From Comamonas resistens (lineage in GTDB: Bacteria > Pseudomonadota > Gammaproteobacteria > Burkholderiales > Burkholderiaceae_C), in the NCBI RefSeq assembly GCF_030064165.1, contig NZ_CP125947.1:3596001-3660000 (forward strand): 64,000 bases of DNA, read 5' to 3'. Below the pieces are notes generated by a model. That model was given only the letters and a program-made list of their open reading frames with translations. It made no database searches and was not told where the DNA came from. Shown piece after piece: positions 1-9,676 of this stretch. Within the stretch, counting starts at the first letter, position 1, and each line of letters starts with the position of its first letter. The translations under genes were made by a program, and so were the position numbers.

Positions 1-1
1 C

Positions 2-934
2 GTCGACCGCTGCCCGCACAAGCTGGCGCCGCTGTCCATAGGCACGCTGGTCGGCGACGATCTGCAGTGCGGCTACCACGGCATGACTTTCAGCGGCAGC
101 GGCCAGTGCGTGCGCATTCCCGGCCAGGCCGCCATCCCACCATCGGCCTGCGCGCAGTCCTTCCCGCTGGTCGAGCGCTACGGCGCCGTCTGGATCTGGA
201 TGGGCGACCCGGCCCTGGCCGATGCGCAGCACATCGTGGCAGTACGCCACTACGGCGAACCCGGCTGGGCGCTGGTGGACGGGCAGTACCTGCACTTTGA
301 TTGCAACTACCTCAACATCACCGACAACCTGGTCGATCCTGCGCACACCACCTATGTGCACAAGAACACCATTGGCAACGCGGCGGCCGAGGACGTGAGC
401 GTGAAGGTGGAACAAGGCGACAACCAAGTGCTGGCCTACCGCTGGGTGAACGACTCCGAGCCCGTGCCGCTGGTCAAGGCCATGGGAAACTTCACGGGGC
501 CGGTGGACCGCTGGCAGTACTACTACCTTCATCTGCCCTCGGTGTCCTGTGTCGATTTCGGCAGCATCGCCACGGGCCGCGAGCACAGCGAGCAGGAAAT
601 GGACGCGGGCCTGCGCTCGTTCTCGTACAACTTCCTCACGCCCGAGACCGAGACCACGACCCACTATTTCTGGCTGCACCTGCGCAACTACCACGCGGAC
701 AGCGCCGAGGCCAGCACCCAGGTCGCACGGCTGATGACGGACACCTTTCTCGAGGACGCCGCCATCCTGGCCCTGGTGCAGCGCGAGCAGGAGCGCACTG
801 GCGTGCGCGAGTTCGTGCGCCTGGGCATAGACAACGCGCCCGCCCGCATCCGCCGGCTGATTGCACGCCGGCAGGAAGCCGAGCAAGCCGCAACGGCTAC
901 ATCGCCCGCCGCCAGTCAGACCGCCGTCGCCTGA
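2..934 (+). CDS. Rieske [2Fe-2S] aromatic oxygenase, VanA type (5' truncated)
   Basis: Oxygenase component of a two-component Rieske system of the vanillate O-demethylase type; it should take electrons from a VanB-like reductase not in this window. The open frame continues upstream of base 1, so about 40 N-terminal residues are missing. Fragment residues 4-26 carry the Rieske ligands as CPH and CGYH. Around residues 108-120 lies the mononuclear iron site, D-N-L-V-D-P-A-H-T-T-Y-V-H. The visible 310 residues plus the missing part fit the roughly 350 aa usual for VanA. It is followed closely by a TIM-barrel gene and then by the formaldehyde oxidation genes, which suits an O-demethylase that releases formaldehyde. 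The substrate could be vanillate, isovanillate or another methoxy or methyl aromatic; the sequence does not decide. Confidence 0.85.
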   Translation, partial: VDRCPHKLAPLSIGTLVGDDLQCGYHGMTFSGSGQCVRIPGQAAIPPSACAQSFPLVERYGAVWIWMGDPALADAQHIVAVRHYGEPGWALVDGQYLHFDCNYLNITDNLVDPAHTTYVHKNTIGNAAAEDVSVKVEQGDNQVLAYRWVNDSEPVPLVKAMGNFTGPVDRWQYYYLHLPSVSCVDFGSIATGREHSEQEMDAGLRSFSYNFLTPETETTTHYFWLHLRNYHADSAEASTQVARLMTDTFLEDAAILALVQREQERTGVREFVRLGIDNAPARIRRLIARRQEAEQAATATSPAASQTAVA

Positions 935-964
935 TTTTTCACCCTCACTACAGCAAGCTTACCC

Positions 965-1969
965 ATGCAAGATTTTTCCCTGGGCTGCAACGGCCGCGGC
1001 ATACGCCATTGCGAAACATTGCCGCTTGAAGAGCAATTCAAGATGCTGCGCGACAGCAAGGTTTTCGACCATTTCGACCGCATGCCCCAGCCGGGTGAAG
1101 AACGCGAATACATAAGGCTGGCCAACAAATACGGCATGCCACTGCGCACCGGCCTGTGGTCGTACACGGCGGGGCGCGACGAGGCCGCGCTCGAAAAAAA
1201 CCTGCGTGTGTGCAAGGAAGCCGGCGCCGAGTTTCACAACATCATGCTGTACACGCGCCATGCCGCGGGCCATGTGGTGAGCGATGACGACATCGTGGCC
1301 TTCTACCTGCATGCCTGGGAACTGGGCCAGCGCATAGGCATGGAGATCGGCATGGAGAACCACATCTACATGTGGAGCGAAGACCCACGCCGCATCACGC
1401 CGATTGCGCAGCGCGTGCGTGCGCAGGGCCTGCCCTTTCAGTATGTGCTGGATCACAGCCATGTGCTGCTCAAGCTGGACAACCCCGAGGAGCAGGATGT
1501 GGTCGGCATGCGTGCGCAGGTCGAGTCTGGCGAGGTCGTCATCGACCCTTACGAAAGCGGCAACCTTATCGACGACTGGATAGCCCAGAACATGGTGCAC
1601 TGGCTGCAGATACGCCCGGTCTCGCCCAATGGGCCGCGCAATATCTGGCAGCTTACGGACAACGGCCACTACGGCCGCGCCTGCCAGTACCCGTTCACGC
1701 GCCCGGCCCCGGGCCAATGGCATGCCACCTGGACGGCCTGGCGCGTCGAGCCCTGCAAGGAGGTCGTGCGGCGCGCGCTGCGCCATCACTACAGCACGCC
1801 GGGAAGCCCGCTGCGCTACATCACCACCGACATGATCGACATGCCCGACTACGGCGGCGGTACCCGATATTCGCTGTTCGAGCAGAACGTGGCGATTGCC
1901 CTGTGGTTCCGGGAAACCGCGGCGCAGATCCGTGCGCAGCATCAGCCCGGCGAAGCAAGCAAAATCTGA
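965..1969 (+). CDS. Xylose-isomerase-like TIM-barrel protein (sugar phosphate isomerase/epimerase family)
   Basis: A 334-aa protein of the AP_endonuc_2 / xylose-isomerase-like TIM-barrel superfamily. The central part has the family's usual metal-ligand surroundings: an E-rich strand (MEIGMENH, near residue 120) and a D-H-S-H segment near residue 160. No signal peptide is visible, so it is probably cytosolic. It starts 31 bp after the Rieske oxygenase stop and is likely co-transcribed with it. The actual reaction is unknown; members range from sugar isomerases to aromatic-compound dehydratases. Its place between a demethylase and the formaldehyde genes suggests a role in aromatic catabolism, but that is inference from context. 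Confidence 0.65.
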   Translation: MQDFSLGCNGRGIRHCETLPLEEQFKMLRDSKVFDHFDRMPQPGEEREYIRLANKYGMPLRTGLWSYTAGRDEAALEKNLRVCKEAGAEFHNIMLYTRHAAGHVVSDDDIVAFYLHAWELGQRIGMEIGMENHIYMWSEDPRRITPIAQRVRAQGLPFQYVLDHSHVLLKLDNPEEQDVVGMRAQVESGEVVIDPYESGNLIDDWIAQNMVHWLQIRPVSPNGPRNIWQLTDNGHYGRACQYPFTRPAPGQWHATWTAWRVEPCKEVVRRALRHHYSTPGSPLRYITTDMIDMPDYGGGTRYSLFEQNVAIALWFRETAAQIRAQHQPGEASKI

Positions 1970-3247
<1,278 letters not shown>

Positions 3248-3372
3248 GCCATCCCCACCTGAAGCTATCGACAAGAGAGCATATGGCGCCATCCGGGCGC
3301 CATTTTCAATATGAAAAATGCTGCATTCGTTTGAATAGCAAGCGGCTGCAGCTTCTGATTTTGGAGCATCCC

Positions 3373-4242
3373 ATGACTGCCCAACCGTCTCTGGAACTCA
3401 AAACCGCCCACGCCTGCTTTGGCGGCGCACAGCGCTATTACGAGCATTTCTCCAGTGAAATCGGCCTGGCCATGAAGTTCTCGGTGTATTTGCCGCCCAA
3501 GGCCGTAGCCGGAGAGAAGGTGCCGGCCCTGCTCTATCTGGCCGGCCTGACCTGCACCGAGGAAACCTTCATGATCAAGGCCGGTGCCCAGCGCCTAGCG
3601 GCCGAGCTGGGCATTGCCCTGATCTGCCCAGACACCAGCCCGCGCGGCGCGGGCCTGGCTGGTGAATCTGACGCCTGGGACTTCGGCGTGGGCGCAGGCT
3701 TCTACCTCGACGCCGCGACCAAGCCCTGGGCCCTGCACTGGCGCATGGAAAGCTACATCCTGAACGACCTGCTGCCGCTAATCAATGCCAGGCTGCCCGT
3801 GGATCTGCAGCGTGTCGGCATCTTCGGCCACAGCATGGGCGGCCATGGCGCGCTCACGCTGGCGCTGCGCCACCCGGACCGGTTCAAGAGCGTCTCGGCC
3901 TTCGCGCCTATCGCCAATCCCGTCAACTGCCCCTGGGGCCAGAAGGCCTTCAGCGGCTATCTGGGCGATGACAAGGCCGAATGGTCACAGCACGATGCCA
4001 GCGAACTGATGGCCGCGCTAAAGCAGGCGCCCTATCCCGCCGGCATTCTTGTCGACCAGGGCCTGGCCGATAAATTCCTGATCGAGAAGCAGCTGCTGCC
4101 CGAAGCCTTCGAAGCCGCATGCGCCAAGGCCGGCCAGCCGCTCACGCTACGCCGCCACGCGGGCTACGACCACGGTTATTACTTCATCCAGAGCTTTATC
4201 GACGACCATCTGCGCCACCATGCGCAGCAGTTGCAGGGCTGA
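3373..4242 (+). CDS. fghA: S-formylglutathione hydrolase
   Basis: Alpha/beta hydrolase (esterase D family, 289 aa) that hydrolyses S-formylglutathione to formate and glutathione, the second step of glutathione-dependent formaldehyde oxidation. The nucleophile serine sits in GHSMGGHGAL (about residue 155), and the C-terminal histidine in a YDHGYYF segment (about 265). Upstream, the family's oxyanion region appears as YLAGLTCTEE. The ATG at 3373 is preferred over an upstream in-frame alternative because it gives the typical N-terminus. It lies 125 bp after frmA and ends just before a strong terminator, so it closes this transcription unit. Confidence 0.95.
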   Translation: MTAQPSLELKTAHACFGGAQRYYEHFSSEIGLAMKFSVYLPPKAVAGEKVPALLYLAGLTCTEETFMIKAGAQRLAAELGIALICPDTSPRGAGLAGESDAWDFGVGAGFYLDAATKPWALHWRMESYILNDLLPLINARLPVDLQRVGIFGHSMGGHGALTLALRHPDRFKSVSAFAPIANPVNCPWGQKAFSGYLGDDKAEWSQHDASELMAALKQAPYPAGILVDQGLADKFLIEKQLLPEAFEAACAKAGQPLTLRRHAGYDHGYYFIQSFIDDHLRHHAQQLQG

Positions 4243-4277
4243 TGCAGCAGGCTGCGTAAAAGCACAAGCTGCCTGAA

Positions 4278-4309
4278 AAAAGAAAATCCGCTTCGGCGGA
4301 TTTTCTTTT
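4278..4309. terminator. Rho-independent terminator after fghA, bidirectional
   Basis: Arms AAAAGAAAATCCGC and GCGGATTTTCTTTT pair perfectly around a TTCG tetraloop, giving a U-tract in both directions. It can end the plus-strand formaldehyde operon and the minus-strand monooxygenase-like gene that converges on it. Confidence 0.9.
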
Positions 4310-4373
4310 GGATGGATGCCATTGGCTAAAGTGCGACGTCAGGCTCCGGCCATCCAGCTGAACCAGCGTAGCA

Positions 4374-4673
4374 TCAGGTCTTGCGCGGCGTGCCCACCTC
4401 GTAGACGCGCAGATCACGCTCCCCAATGCCCAGCCCGGGCCAGGCCGCGCGCCACACAGCGATATGGCTGGAGGCGAAATGCGCATCGAGTGAGGCCTGA
4501 TCCTGCCACAGCTCCTTCACATGGATCAGGCCCGGCACCAGCACGTCCTCGGCGTAGCCATATTCCAGGCAGCCCGGCTCGGCGCGCGAGGCTTCGGCCA
4601 TGGCCCGCATGGCAGGCCTGGCGCGCTCCAGGTTCTCGGCGGGCAGGCGCACGGTTCCGACGATCAGCAGCAT
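4374..4673 (-). CDS. Antibiotic biosynthesis monooxygenase (ABM) domain protein, YgiN-like
   Basis: A 99-aa single-domain ABM-fold protein. It opens with a beta strand (MLLIVGTVRL), followed by a helix with the common EPGCLEYGYAED pattern, and has the conserved ELWQDQASLDAHFASSH motif near residues 54-70. Relatives are homodimeric ferredoxin-like proteins, some acting as quinol monooxygenases and many of unknown activity. It stands alone on the minus strand between the formaldehyde genes and the phosphonate locus. No partner gene suggests its substrate. Confidence 0.8.
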   Translation of the reverse strand: MLLIVGTVRLPAENLERARPAMRAMAEASRAEPGCLEYGYAEDVLVPGLIHVKELWQDQASLDAHFASSHIAVWRAAWPGLGIGERDLRVYEVGTPRKT

Positions 4674-4918
4674 GTTCGTATCTTCCAGAAAAATCCACGC
4701 GCCAATCCATTGCGTGTGGTGGCCTGACGGTGGTATGAAAATCCGCCCTCATGCTCTGAGACCTGTGGACGGACAGTGTGGCCGGATACTAACCGGACAG
4801 ACCAGCCATTCATGGGACCAGGCTGCAGCGCCCGTGAAGCAGGCTCGGTGCAATCCGGGAAATAGCCGGCAAGAGCTGCTTCCCAGCAAAGCCACGCAGC
4901 GACTCCAAAGCGCTTGCT

Positions 4919-5785
4919 TCAGCCCGGCATGCGACCCGCACGCATTTCAGCGGCAATCTTTGCCAGCACCTCGGGCAGATCGGCCACGCTGCGCACCACA
5001 TAGTGGGCTCCAGCGGCCTTGAGCTTGGCTTCGGCCACGGCCACACGGGCATCCACCTCGGCGGCATCGGCCTTGGCAAATTCCTCCACGCTATAGCCGA
5101 CCTCATTGCCCGACAGGCTCAGGCCCACGGTCCACATACCGGCGCGCAACCCTTCCTCGATACCGGGAACGGTGTCGTCGACCTTCACGCAGGCACGCAC
5201 ATCGCCAATGCCCAGTGCCAGCACATTGGCCAGCGCCATAAAGGGGCCGGGGCGGCCACCGGCCTCCAGCTCGTCGCCGGCCACCACATAGTCGGGCTTG
5301 AGGCCTGCAGCCTCGGCCTGGGGCAGCAACTGGTTCAGCACTTCGCGCGGATAGCCCGAACAGGATCCGACCTTCAGGCCGTTGGTGCGCAACCATTGCA
5401 ACAGTTCCACCGCACCGGCAATGGGGGCCGAGAACTCGCCCACCTTGGCAATCTGCATGGGCATGAAGCGGGCATAGATGGCATCCACATCTTCATTACT
5501 CGGCACGCGGCCAAAAACGGCCTGCCACTGGGCGGCAATGCTCTGCTCCTGCAGCAGCTGGTAGATATGGTCCCATTTGGACAGGCCCATGGGCCCGCGT
5601 GCCTGCGCCAGCGTGATGGTGATGCCAAAGGTGGCAAAGGCTTCCACAAAAATCTGCGTGGGCGCCAGCGAGCCGAAGTCCACCAGCGTGCCGGCCCAGT
5701 CAAAGATGACGGCTTGCAGCGGCGAGAGATCTGCGGCGATGGATTCGCGCAGGGCATGGGGTTCGGTTTGGGCAATGGAGTTCAT
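4919..5785 (-). CDS. phnX: Phosphonoacetaldehyde hydrolase (phosphonatase)
   Basis: HAD-superfamily enzyme of 288 aa that cleaves the C-P bond of phosphonoacetaldehyde into acetaldehyde and phosphate. The nucleophile aspartate is in VIFDWAGTLVD (about residue 27), and the Schiff-base lysine typical of phosphonatases in GPMGLSKWDH (about residue 68). The SCSGYPR segment matches HAD motif II and KVDDTVPGI the motif III/IV region. The ATG at 5785 is chosen; the only longer choice is a TTG that overlaps the preceding gene. It is last in the minus-strand phosphonate operon. No phnW transaminase is adjacent, which leaves the source of its substrate open. Confidence 0.93.
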   Translation of the reverse strand: MNSIAQTEPHALRESIAADLSPLQAVIFDWAGTLVDFGSLAPTQIFVEAFATFGITITLAQARGPMGLSKWDHIYQLLQEQSIAAQWQAVFGRVPSNEDVDAIYARFMPMQIAKVGEFSAPIAGAVELLQWLRTNGLKVGSCSGYPREVLNQLLPQAEAAGLKPDYVVAGDELEAGGRPGPFMALANVLALGIGDVRACVKVDDTVPGIEEGLRAGMWTVGLSLSGNEVGYSVEEFAKADAAEVDARVAVAEAKLKAAGAHYVVRSVADLPEVLAKIAAEMRAGRMPG

Positions 5786-5830
5786 GGTTTTCAGAGCTTT
5801 GGTCAACGAAAGAGAAACGTTCAAAAAGGT

Positions 5831-6919
5831 TCAGTCCAGGGTACGGATGAAGTTACGCCCGCGCGGGCCAGTAGCTGCCTTGTGCACCATGGTCTGCCAG
5901 TCATCGGGCGCCACGCCGTAGTGCGCAGGTTCTGTTGCCACGCCCAGTTGCTGCAAAAAGACCTGCAACCGCTGCACGGCCACGGCGGGTGCCATGGCAT
6001 CAAAGATGGAGAGCAGCGCGGCATCGGCCGCGGGGTCGGCGCCCAGCGCCATCTCCAGCACCAGCGGCAGGCTGAACGAGCAGGCAATGCCATGGGGCAC
6101 GCCATGCTGCAGCGTGATGTCGTAGGACAGCGAATGCGCGAGCGCGGTCTTGGTATTGGAAAACGCCAGCCCAGCCAGCAGCGCGGCCTGGGCCATGTCG
6201 GCGCGCAGCTGCAGATTGCCCAAGTCCTGCATCAATGCCGGCAGGGTCGCCATGGCGCGGCGCGCGGCCTGCACGGCCAGACTCATGGACACGGGGTTGC
6301 GGTTCACGTTCCAGATGGATTCCAGCGCATGCGAGAGCGCATCCAGGCCCGAGGCCAGCGTGGCGCCTGCGGGCAGGCTGGCCATGAGCTCGGCGTCGAT
6401 GATGGCGGCCTCGGGCCAGGTATGGGGCTGATGCAACGAGTATTTCCGGCCCTGCGCCTGATCCCAGATCGTGGCCCAGGGCGTGACTTCGCTGCCGGTA
6501 CCTGCCGTGGTCGGAATGGCGATCAGATGCTTGTGCAAGGCCGGAGGCAGTTGCGCTGCCTGCTGCAAAACCGGGAGCAGATCGGTGAACCGGCCTGTGG
6601 CCGTGGTGCAGATCAGCGCCTTGGCCGAGTCAATCGCACTGCCGCCGCCCAGCGCCACGATGACGGGCACATCGGCATGGTCGCGCTGCACCTGCTCGTA
6701 CAGAGGCGCCAGCCATTGCACATCGGGATTGGGCAGGATGCTGTCGATCACGCCACGCAGTTGCTCGCCGATGAGCTGGCGTATGCGCTGCACCAGACCC
6801 AGGCTCCCGGCCTCGGGAAAGGTGACCAGCAGGCAGTTGCGGCCGGCCAGCAGCGCGGGCAGCTGGTTCAGGCTGCCGTTGCCGGCGATGACGCGCACGG
6901 GGTTGTGATAAGTCCACAC
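5831..6919 (-). CDS. Phosphonate-associated iron-containing alcohol dehydrogenase
   Basis: Group III Fe-dependent alcohol dehydrogenase of 362 aa, matching the type described as 'phosphonate metabolism-associated' (hydroxyethylphosphonate/phosphonoacetaldehyde oxidoreductase). The NAD(P)-binding GGGSAID motif is near residue 92. Metal-binding aspartate and histidines are in the IIDAEL, GLDALSHALES and HSLSYDITLQHGVPHG segments. It lies between phnE and phnX, so it would interconvert 2-hydroxyethylphosphonate and phosphonoacetaldehyde. The start taken is a GTG at 6919 without a clear ribosome binding site, so the exact N-terminus is uncertain. Confidence 0.85.
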   Translation of the reverse strand: MWTYHNPVRVIAGNGSLNQLPALLAGRNCLLVTFPEAGSLGLVQRIRQLIGEQLRGVIDSILPNPDVQWLAPLYEQVQRDHADVPVIVALGGGSAIDSAKALICTTATGRFTDLLPVLQQAAQLPPALHKHLIAIPTTAGTGSEVTPWATIWDQAQGRKYSLHQPHTWPEAAIIDAELMASLPAGATLASGLDALSHALESIWNVNRNPVSMSLAVQAARRAMATLPALMQDLGNLQLRADMAQAALLAGLAFSNTKTALAHSLSYDITLQHGVPHGIACSFSLPLVLEMALGADPAADAALLSIFDAMAPAVAVQRLQVFLQQLGVATEPAHYGVAPDDWQTMVHKAATGPRGRNFIRTLD

Positions 6920-7005
6920 GGGAGAAAACCTTTGAAATTCAGAGTGAAATCAGCCTCTGGCGCAATGCAGTCAAGCGCAAGCAGCTATTGTTTTTATTGA
7001 AGCCA

Positions 7006-7854
7006 TCAGTGACGTGCGCCCTGCTGGATGCGGCTGCGCAGCCAGTTGGAGATCAGATCGGCCGCGATGACCATCACGGTGATGACGACGATGCAGGTGG
7101 CCGTCTCCTGATAGCGGAACAGCTTGAGGCTGCTGACCAGCTCGAAGCCCAGGCCGCCCGCACCCACCATGCCCAGCACGGTGGCCGAGCGCAGATTGAC
7201 TTCGAAGCGATAGAGCACCACGGCAATCCAGGCAGTGATGACCTGGGGTACGACGCCAAAAGCAATGATCTGCAGCTGGCTGGCGCCGGCGCTGCGCAGG
7301 GCCTGCAGCGGGCCGTCATCGATTTCCTCGATGGCCTCGGCAAAGAACTTGCCCAGCATGCCCATGCCGTGCAGGGCCAGCGCCAGCACTCCAGGGAAGG
7401 GGCCCAGCCCCACGGCAGAGACAAAGACCAGGGCCAGAATCAGCTCGTTGATGCTGCGCACCACATTGAGAAACTGGCGCGTGATGCGGCGCAGCCAGTG
7501 CCAGCTGTGCAGATTGCCGGCCGCAACAAAGGACAACGGCAAAGCCAGAAGCACGGACAGCAGCGTGCCCCAGATGGCGATCTGAATCGTCTCCAGCGCC
7601 GGCGCCCACAGGCGCGGCAATATGCTCCAGTCCGGCGGCACGGAGCGCGAAAGAAAGTCGCCGATCTGCGGCATGCCGGCAGCCAGCTCGCTCCAGCTCA
7701 TCTGTGCGCCTGCAGCACTCCAGTGCAGCACCCAGGCCAGTGCCAGAGCGATGGCGGCCATGGCCAACCAGCCTCTGTTTCCATCGGGGCGCGCCGCCGT
7801 CCACCGCCACCCATCAACTGCGTGGCGCGTGGAATTCATATGAGTGCTGCTCAT
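7006..7854 (-). CDS. phnE: Phosphonate ABC transporter permease
   Basis: Inner-membrane permease of 282 aa for phosphonate uptake. It has an N-terminal membrane helix (about residues 28-48) and a BPD_transp_1 domain with several hydrophobic segments. The EAA-type cytoplasmic loop (LQALRSAGASQLQIIAFGVVPQ) that contacts PhnC is near residue 195. The start overlaps the phnC stop (TGATG), or by 4 nt if a GTG three bases upstream is used, so translation is probably coupled. One permease gene is present, which is enough if it forms a homodimer. Confidence 0.92.
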   Translation of the reverse strand: MSSTHMNSTRHAVDGWRWTAARPDGNRGWLAMAAIALALAWVLHWSAAGAQMSWSELAAGMPQIGDFLSRSVPPDWSILPRLWAPALETIQIAIWGTLLSVLLALPLSFVAAGNLHSWHWLRRITRQFLNVVRSINELILALVFVSAVGLGPFPGVLALALHGMGMLGKFFAEAIEEIDDGPLQALRSAGASQLQIIAFGVVPQVITAWIAVVLYRFEVNLRSATVLGMVGAGGLGFELVSSLKLFRYQETATCIVVITVMVIAADLISNWLRSRIQQGARH

Positions 7855-8675
7855 CACAGGCCTCCTGTCGTGGCGACCATGGGGCTGGCAGGCATCCAGC
7901 TGCCTGCGGGCATGGGTGTGTGCTGCTCCTGCAGCTCTGCCATTGCCGGCACCTGATGGTAGATGGCGTTGAGAGCAGCATCTCCGAGCTGATCGGGCGC
8001 ACCATCGAACACCATGCGGCCTTGCGACAGGCCGACGATACGGTCGCCAAACTCGCGGGCGTAATCGACCTGGTGCAGATTGCAGACCACGGCAATGCCC
8101 AGCTCACGCGTGGCATCACGCAGATACTGCAGCACGCTGCGCGCGGTCCTGGGGTCCAGGCTGGCCACGGGCTCGTCGGCCAGAATCACCTGAGGCCGCT
8201 GGGCCAGGGCGCGGGCAATGCCCACACGCTGCATCTGCCCGCCAGACAATGCCTGGGTGCGCTCGCCGGCCTTATGAGTCAGACCCACGCGCTCCAGGCA
8301 TTGCTCGGCCAACGCAATATCGCTGCGCCTGAAGAACTGCAGCACCGAGGCCAGCGTGCTCACCTGGCCCAGGCGTCCGGTCAGCACGTTCTTGCGCACC
8401 GACAGGCGCGGCACCAGGTTGTGATGCTGGAATACCATGGCCACATGGCGGGCCAGCTCGCGGCCTGAATGCTTGCGCATGAGGTCGATACCGCCGACTT
8501 GCAACTGGCCGCTGTCGGGCTGGTTCAGCCCGTTGATGCAGCGCAGCAAGGTGGACTTTCCCGCACCCGACAGACCCAGCATGACCACGAACTCGCCCGC
8601 TTTCACATCCATGTCTATGCCATGCAGCACATGGTTGCTGTCATAGCTTTTGCGCAGGTTGCGGATGGTGATCAT
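7854..8675 (-). CDS. phnC: Phosphonate ABC transporter ATP-binding protein
   Basis: ABC ATPase of 273 aa that powers phosphonate import. The Walker A motif GLSGAGKSTLL is near residue 40, the Q-loop at FQHHNLV, the signature ALSGGQMQRVGIARAL near 150, Walker B VILADEPVASLD near 165, and the switch histidine in CNLHQVDYA. A C-terminal tail of roughly 30 residues extends past the domain. Its start overlaps the phnD stop by ATGA and its stop overlaps the phnE start, so D-C-E is a tightly coupled unit. Confidence 0.95.
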   Translation of the reverse strand: MITIRNLRKSYDSNHVLHGIDMDVKAGEFVVMLGLSGAGKSTLLRCINGLNQPDSGQLQVGGIDLMRKHSGRELARHVAMVFQHHNLVPRLSVRKNVLTGRLGQVSTLASVLQFFRRSDIALAEQCLERVGLTHKAGERTQALSGGQMQRVGIARALAQRPQVILADEPVASLDPRTARSVLQYLRDATRELGIAVVCNLHQVDYAREFGDRIVGLSQGRMVFDGAPDQLGDAALNAIYHQVPAMAELQEQHTPMPAGSWMPASPMVATTGGL

Positions 8676-9547
8676 TTCATCTTCCCCAGGTCCAGATTCA
8701 GGGTCTTGGCAGTGGCGCGGACCACGTCATAGGCCTGGTCGTTGGTGGATGCAAAGCCGTTGAGCTCGCCACGGTCACCCCAGGGCAGGCCTTTGATCTC
8801 GGCCAGTGCGGTGGCGACTTTCTGCTTGGTCGTCGCATCCAGGCTCTTGCGCCAGGCCATGGGCGACTCGGGGATGGGCTGGGAACGCCACACGACCAGG
8901 AAGTCCTCGGCCTTCACATGGCCCTTGGCCACGGCGTTGAAGAAAATGGGCTCGGCCACGGCTGCCGCATCGACCTTGCTATTGGCCACGGCCAGGATGC
9001 TGGCGTCATGCGAGCCCGAGAAGATCACGCGCGAGAAATATTTGTCGGTGTCAACGCCCTCGCCCTTGAGGCCTGCCTTGGGGAACAGATGGCCCGATGC
9101 AGAGCTCGGGTCGACAAAGGCAAAGGTCTTGCCCTGCAACTGGGCCACGGTGTTCAGGCCCTTGTCCTTTCTGGTGATCAGAATGCTCTGATAGGAGCTC
9201 TGCCCGCTCTTCTTGGACACGGGAATCGCAAAAGCTTCGGCATTGGCCAGCTGACTGGCCAGCACATAGGAAAAGGGGCCAAAGTAAGCCACATCGATCT
9301 TGCCCGAGCGCATGGCTTCGATCACGCCGTTGTAATCATTGGCCACAAAGGGCTTGACCTTCATGCCGGTCCTGGCGGCCAGTTGCTCCATGACTTGCTG
9401 GCTGGCACGGATCATGGCCTGGGCATCTTCCGAGGGGATCAAGCCCACACGCAGTTCCGTGGGCTGCTGGGCCAATGCGCCACCAGCCATCATCAGGGCC
9501 AGGCCGGCAGCTGCACCTTGCAGCCAGGTTTTGCGGGTCATCTTCAT
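8672..9547 (-). CDS. phnD: Phosphonate ABC transporter substrate-binding protein
   Basis: Periplasmic binding protein of 291 aa, PhnD family. The chosen start at 9547 gives a Sec signal peptide (basic MKMTRK, hydrophobic core, cut after ALA near residue 25) and has AAAGGA about 8 nt upstream. A longer frame to 9763 would run into the divergent regulator's control region and is rejected. The mature part contains the family's typical LRVGLIPSEDAQ opening and the DVAYFGPFSYV segment. First gene of the minus-strand operon phnD-phnC-phnE-Fe-ADH-phnX. Confidence 0.92.
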   Translation of the reverse strand: MKMTRKTWLQGAAAGLALMMAGGALAQQPTELRVGLIPSEDAQAMIRASQQVMEQLAARTGMKVKPFVANDYNGVIEAMRSGKIDVAYFGPFSYVLASQLANAEAFAIPVSKKSGQSSYQSILITRKDKGLNTVAQLQGKTFAFVDPSSASGHLFPKAGLKGEGVDTDKYFSRVIFSGSHDASILAVANSKVDAAAVAEPIFFNAVAKGHVKAEDFLVVWRSQPIPESPMAWRKSLDATTKQKVATALAEIKGLPWGDRGELNGFASTNDQAYDVVRATAKTLNLDLGKMK

Positions 9548-9604
9548 GGTCTTCATCCTTTGCCGGTATCGGCTGTGCGTTGGGATGAATCCTAGGGACG
9601 ACTT

Positions 9605-9615
9605 ATGACTGTCAT
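9605..9615. promoter_or_regulatory. Small dyad in the phnD / LysR divergent promoter region
   Basis: ATGAC-T-GTCAT lies between the divergent phnD (start 9547) and LysR gene (start 9677). A T-N11-A-like dyad in this position is what LysR regulators usually bind, so it is a candidate site for the neighbouring regulator. Confidence 0.4.
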
Positions 9616-9676
9616 ATGAAGGTTTCAGAATGGTTTTGAACAGCTTCCATAGATCAGACCTTGAGATGAATCTTTC

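Noticed and set aside
5003..7000. Long open frame on the plus strand across phnX and the Fe-ADH
   Set aside because: Glutamine/histidine/glycine-rich translation of the strand opposite to two clear enzymes, with no ribosome site or known domain.
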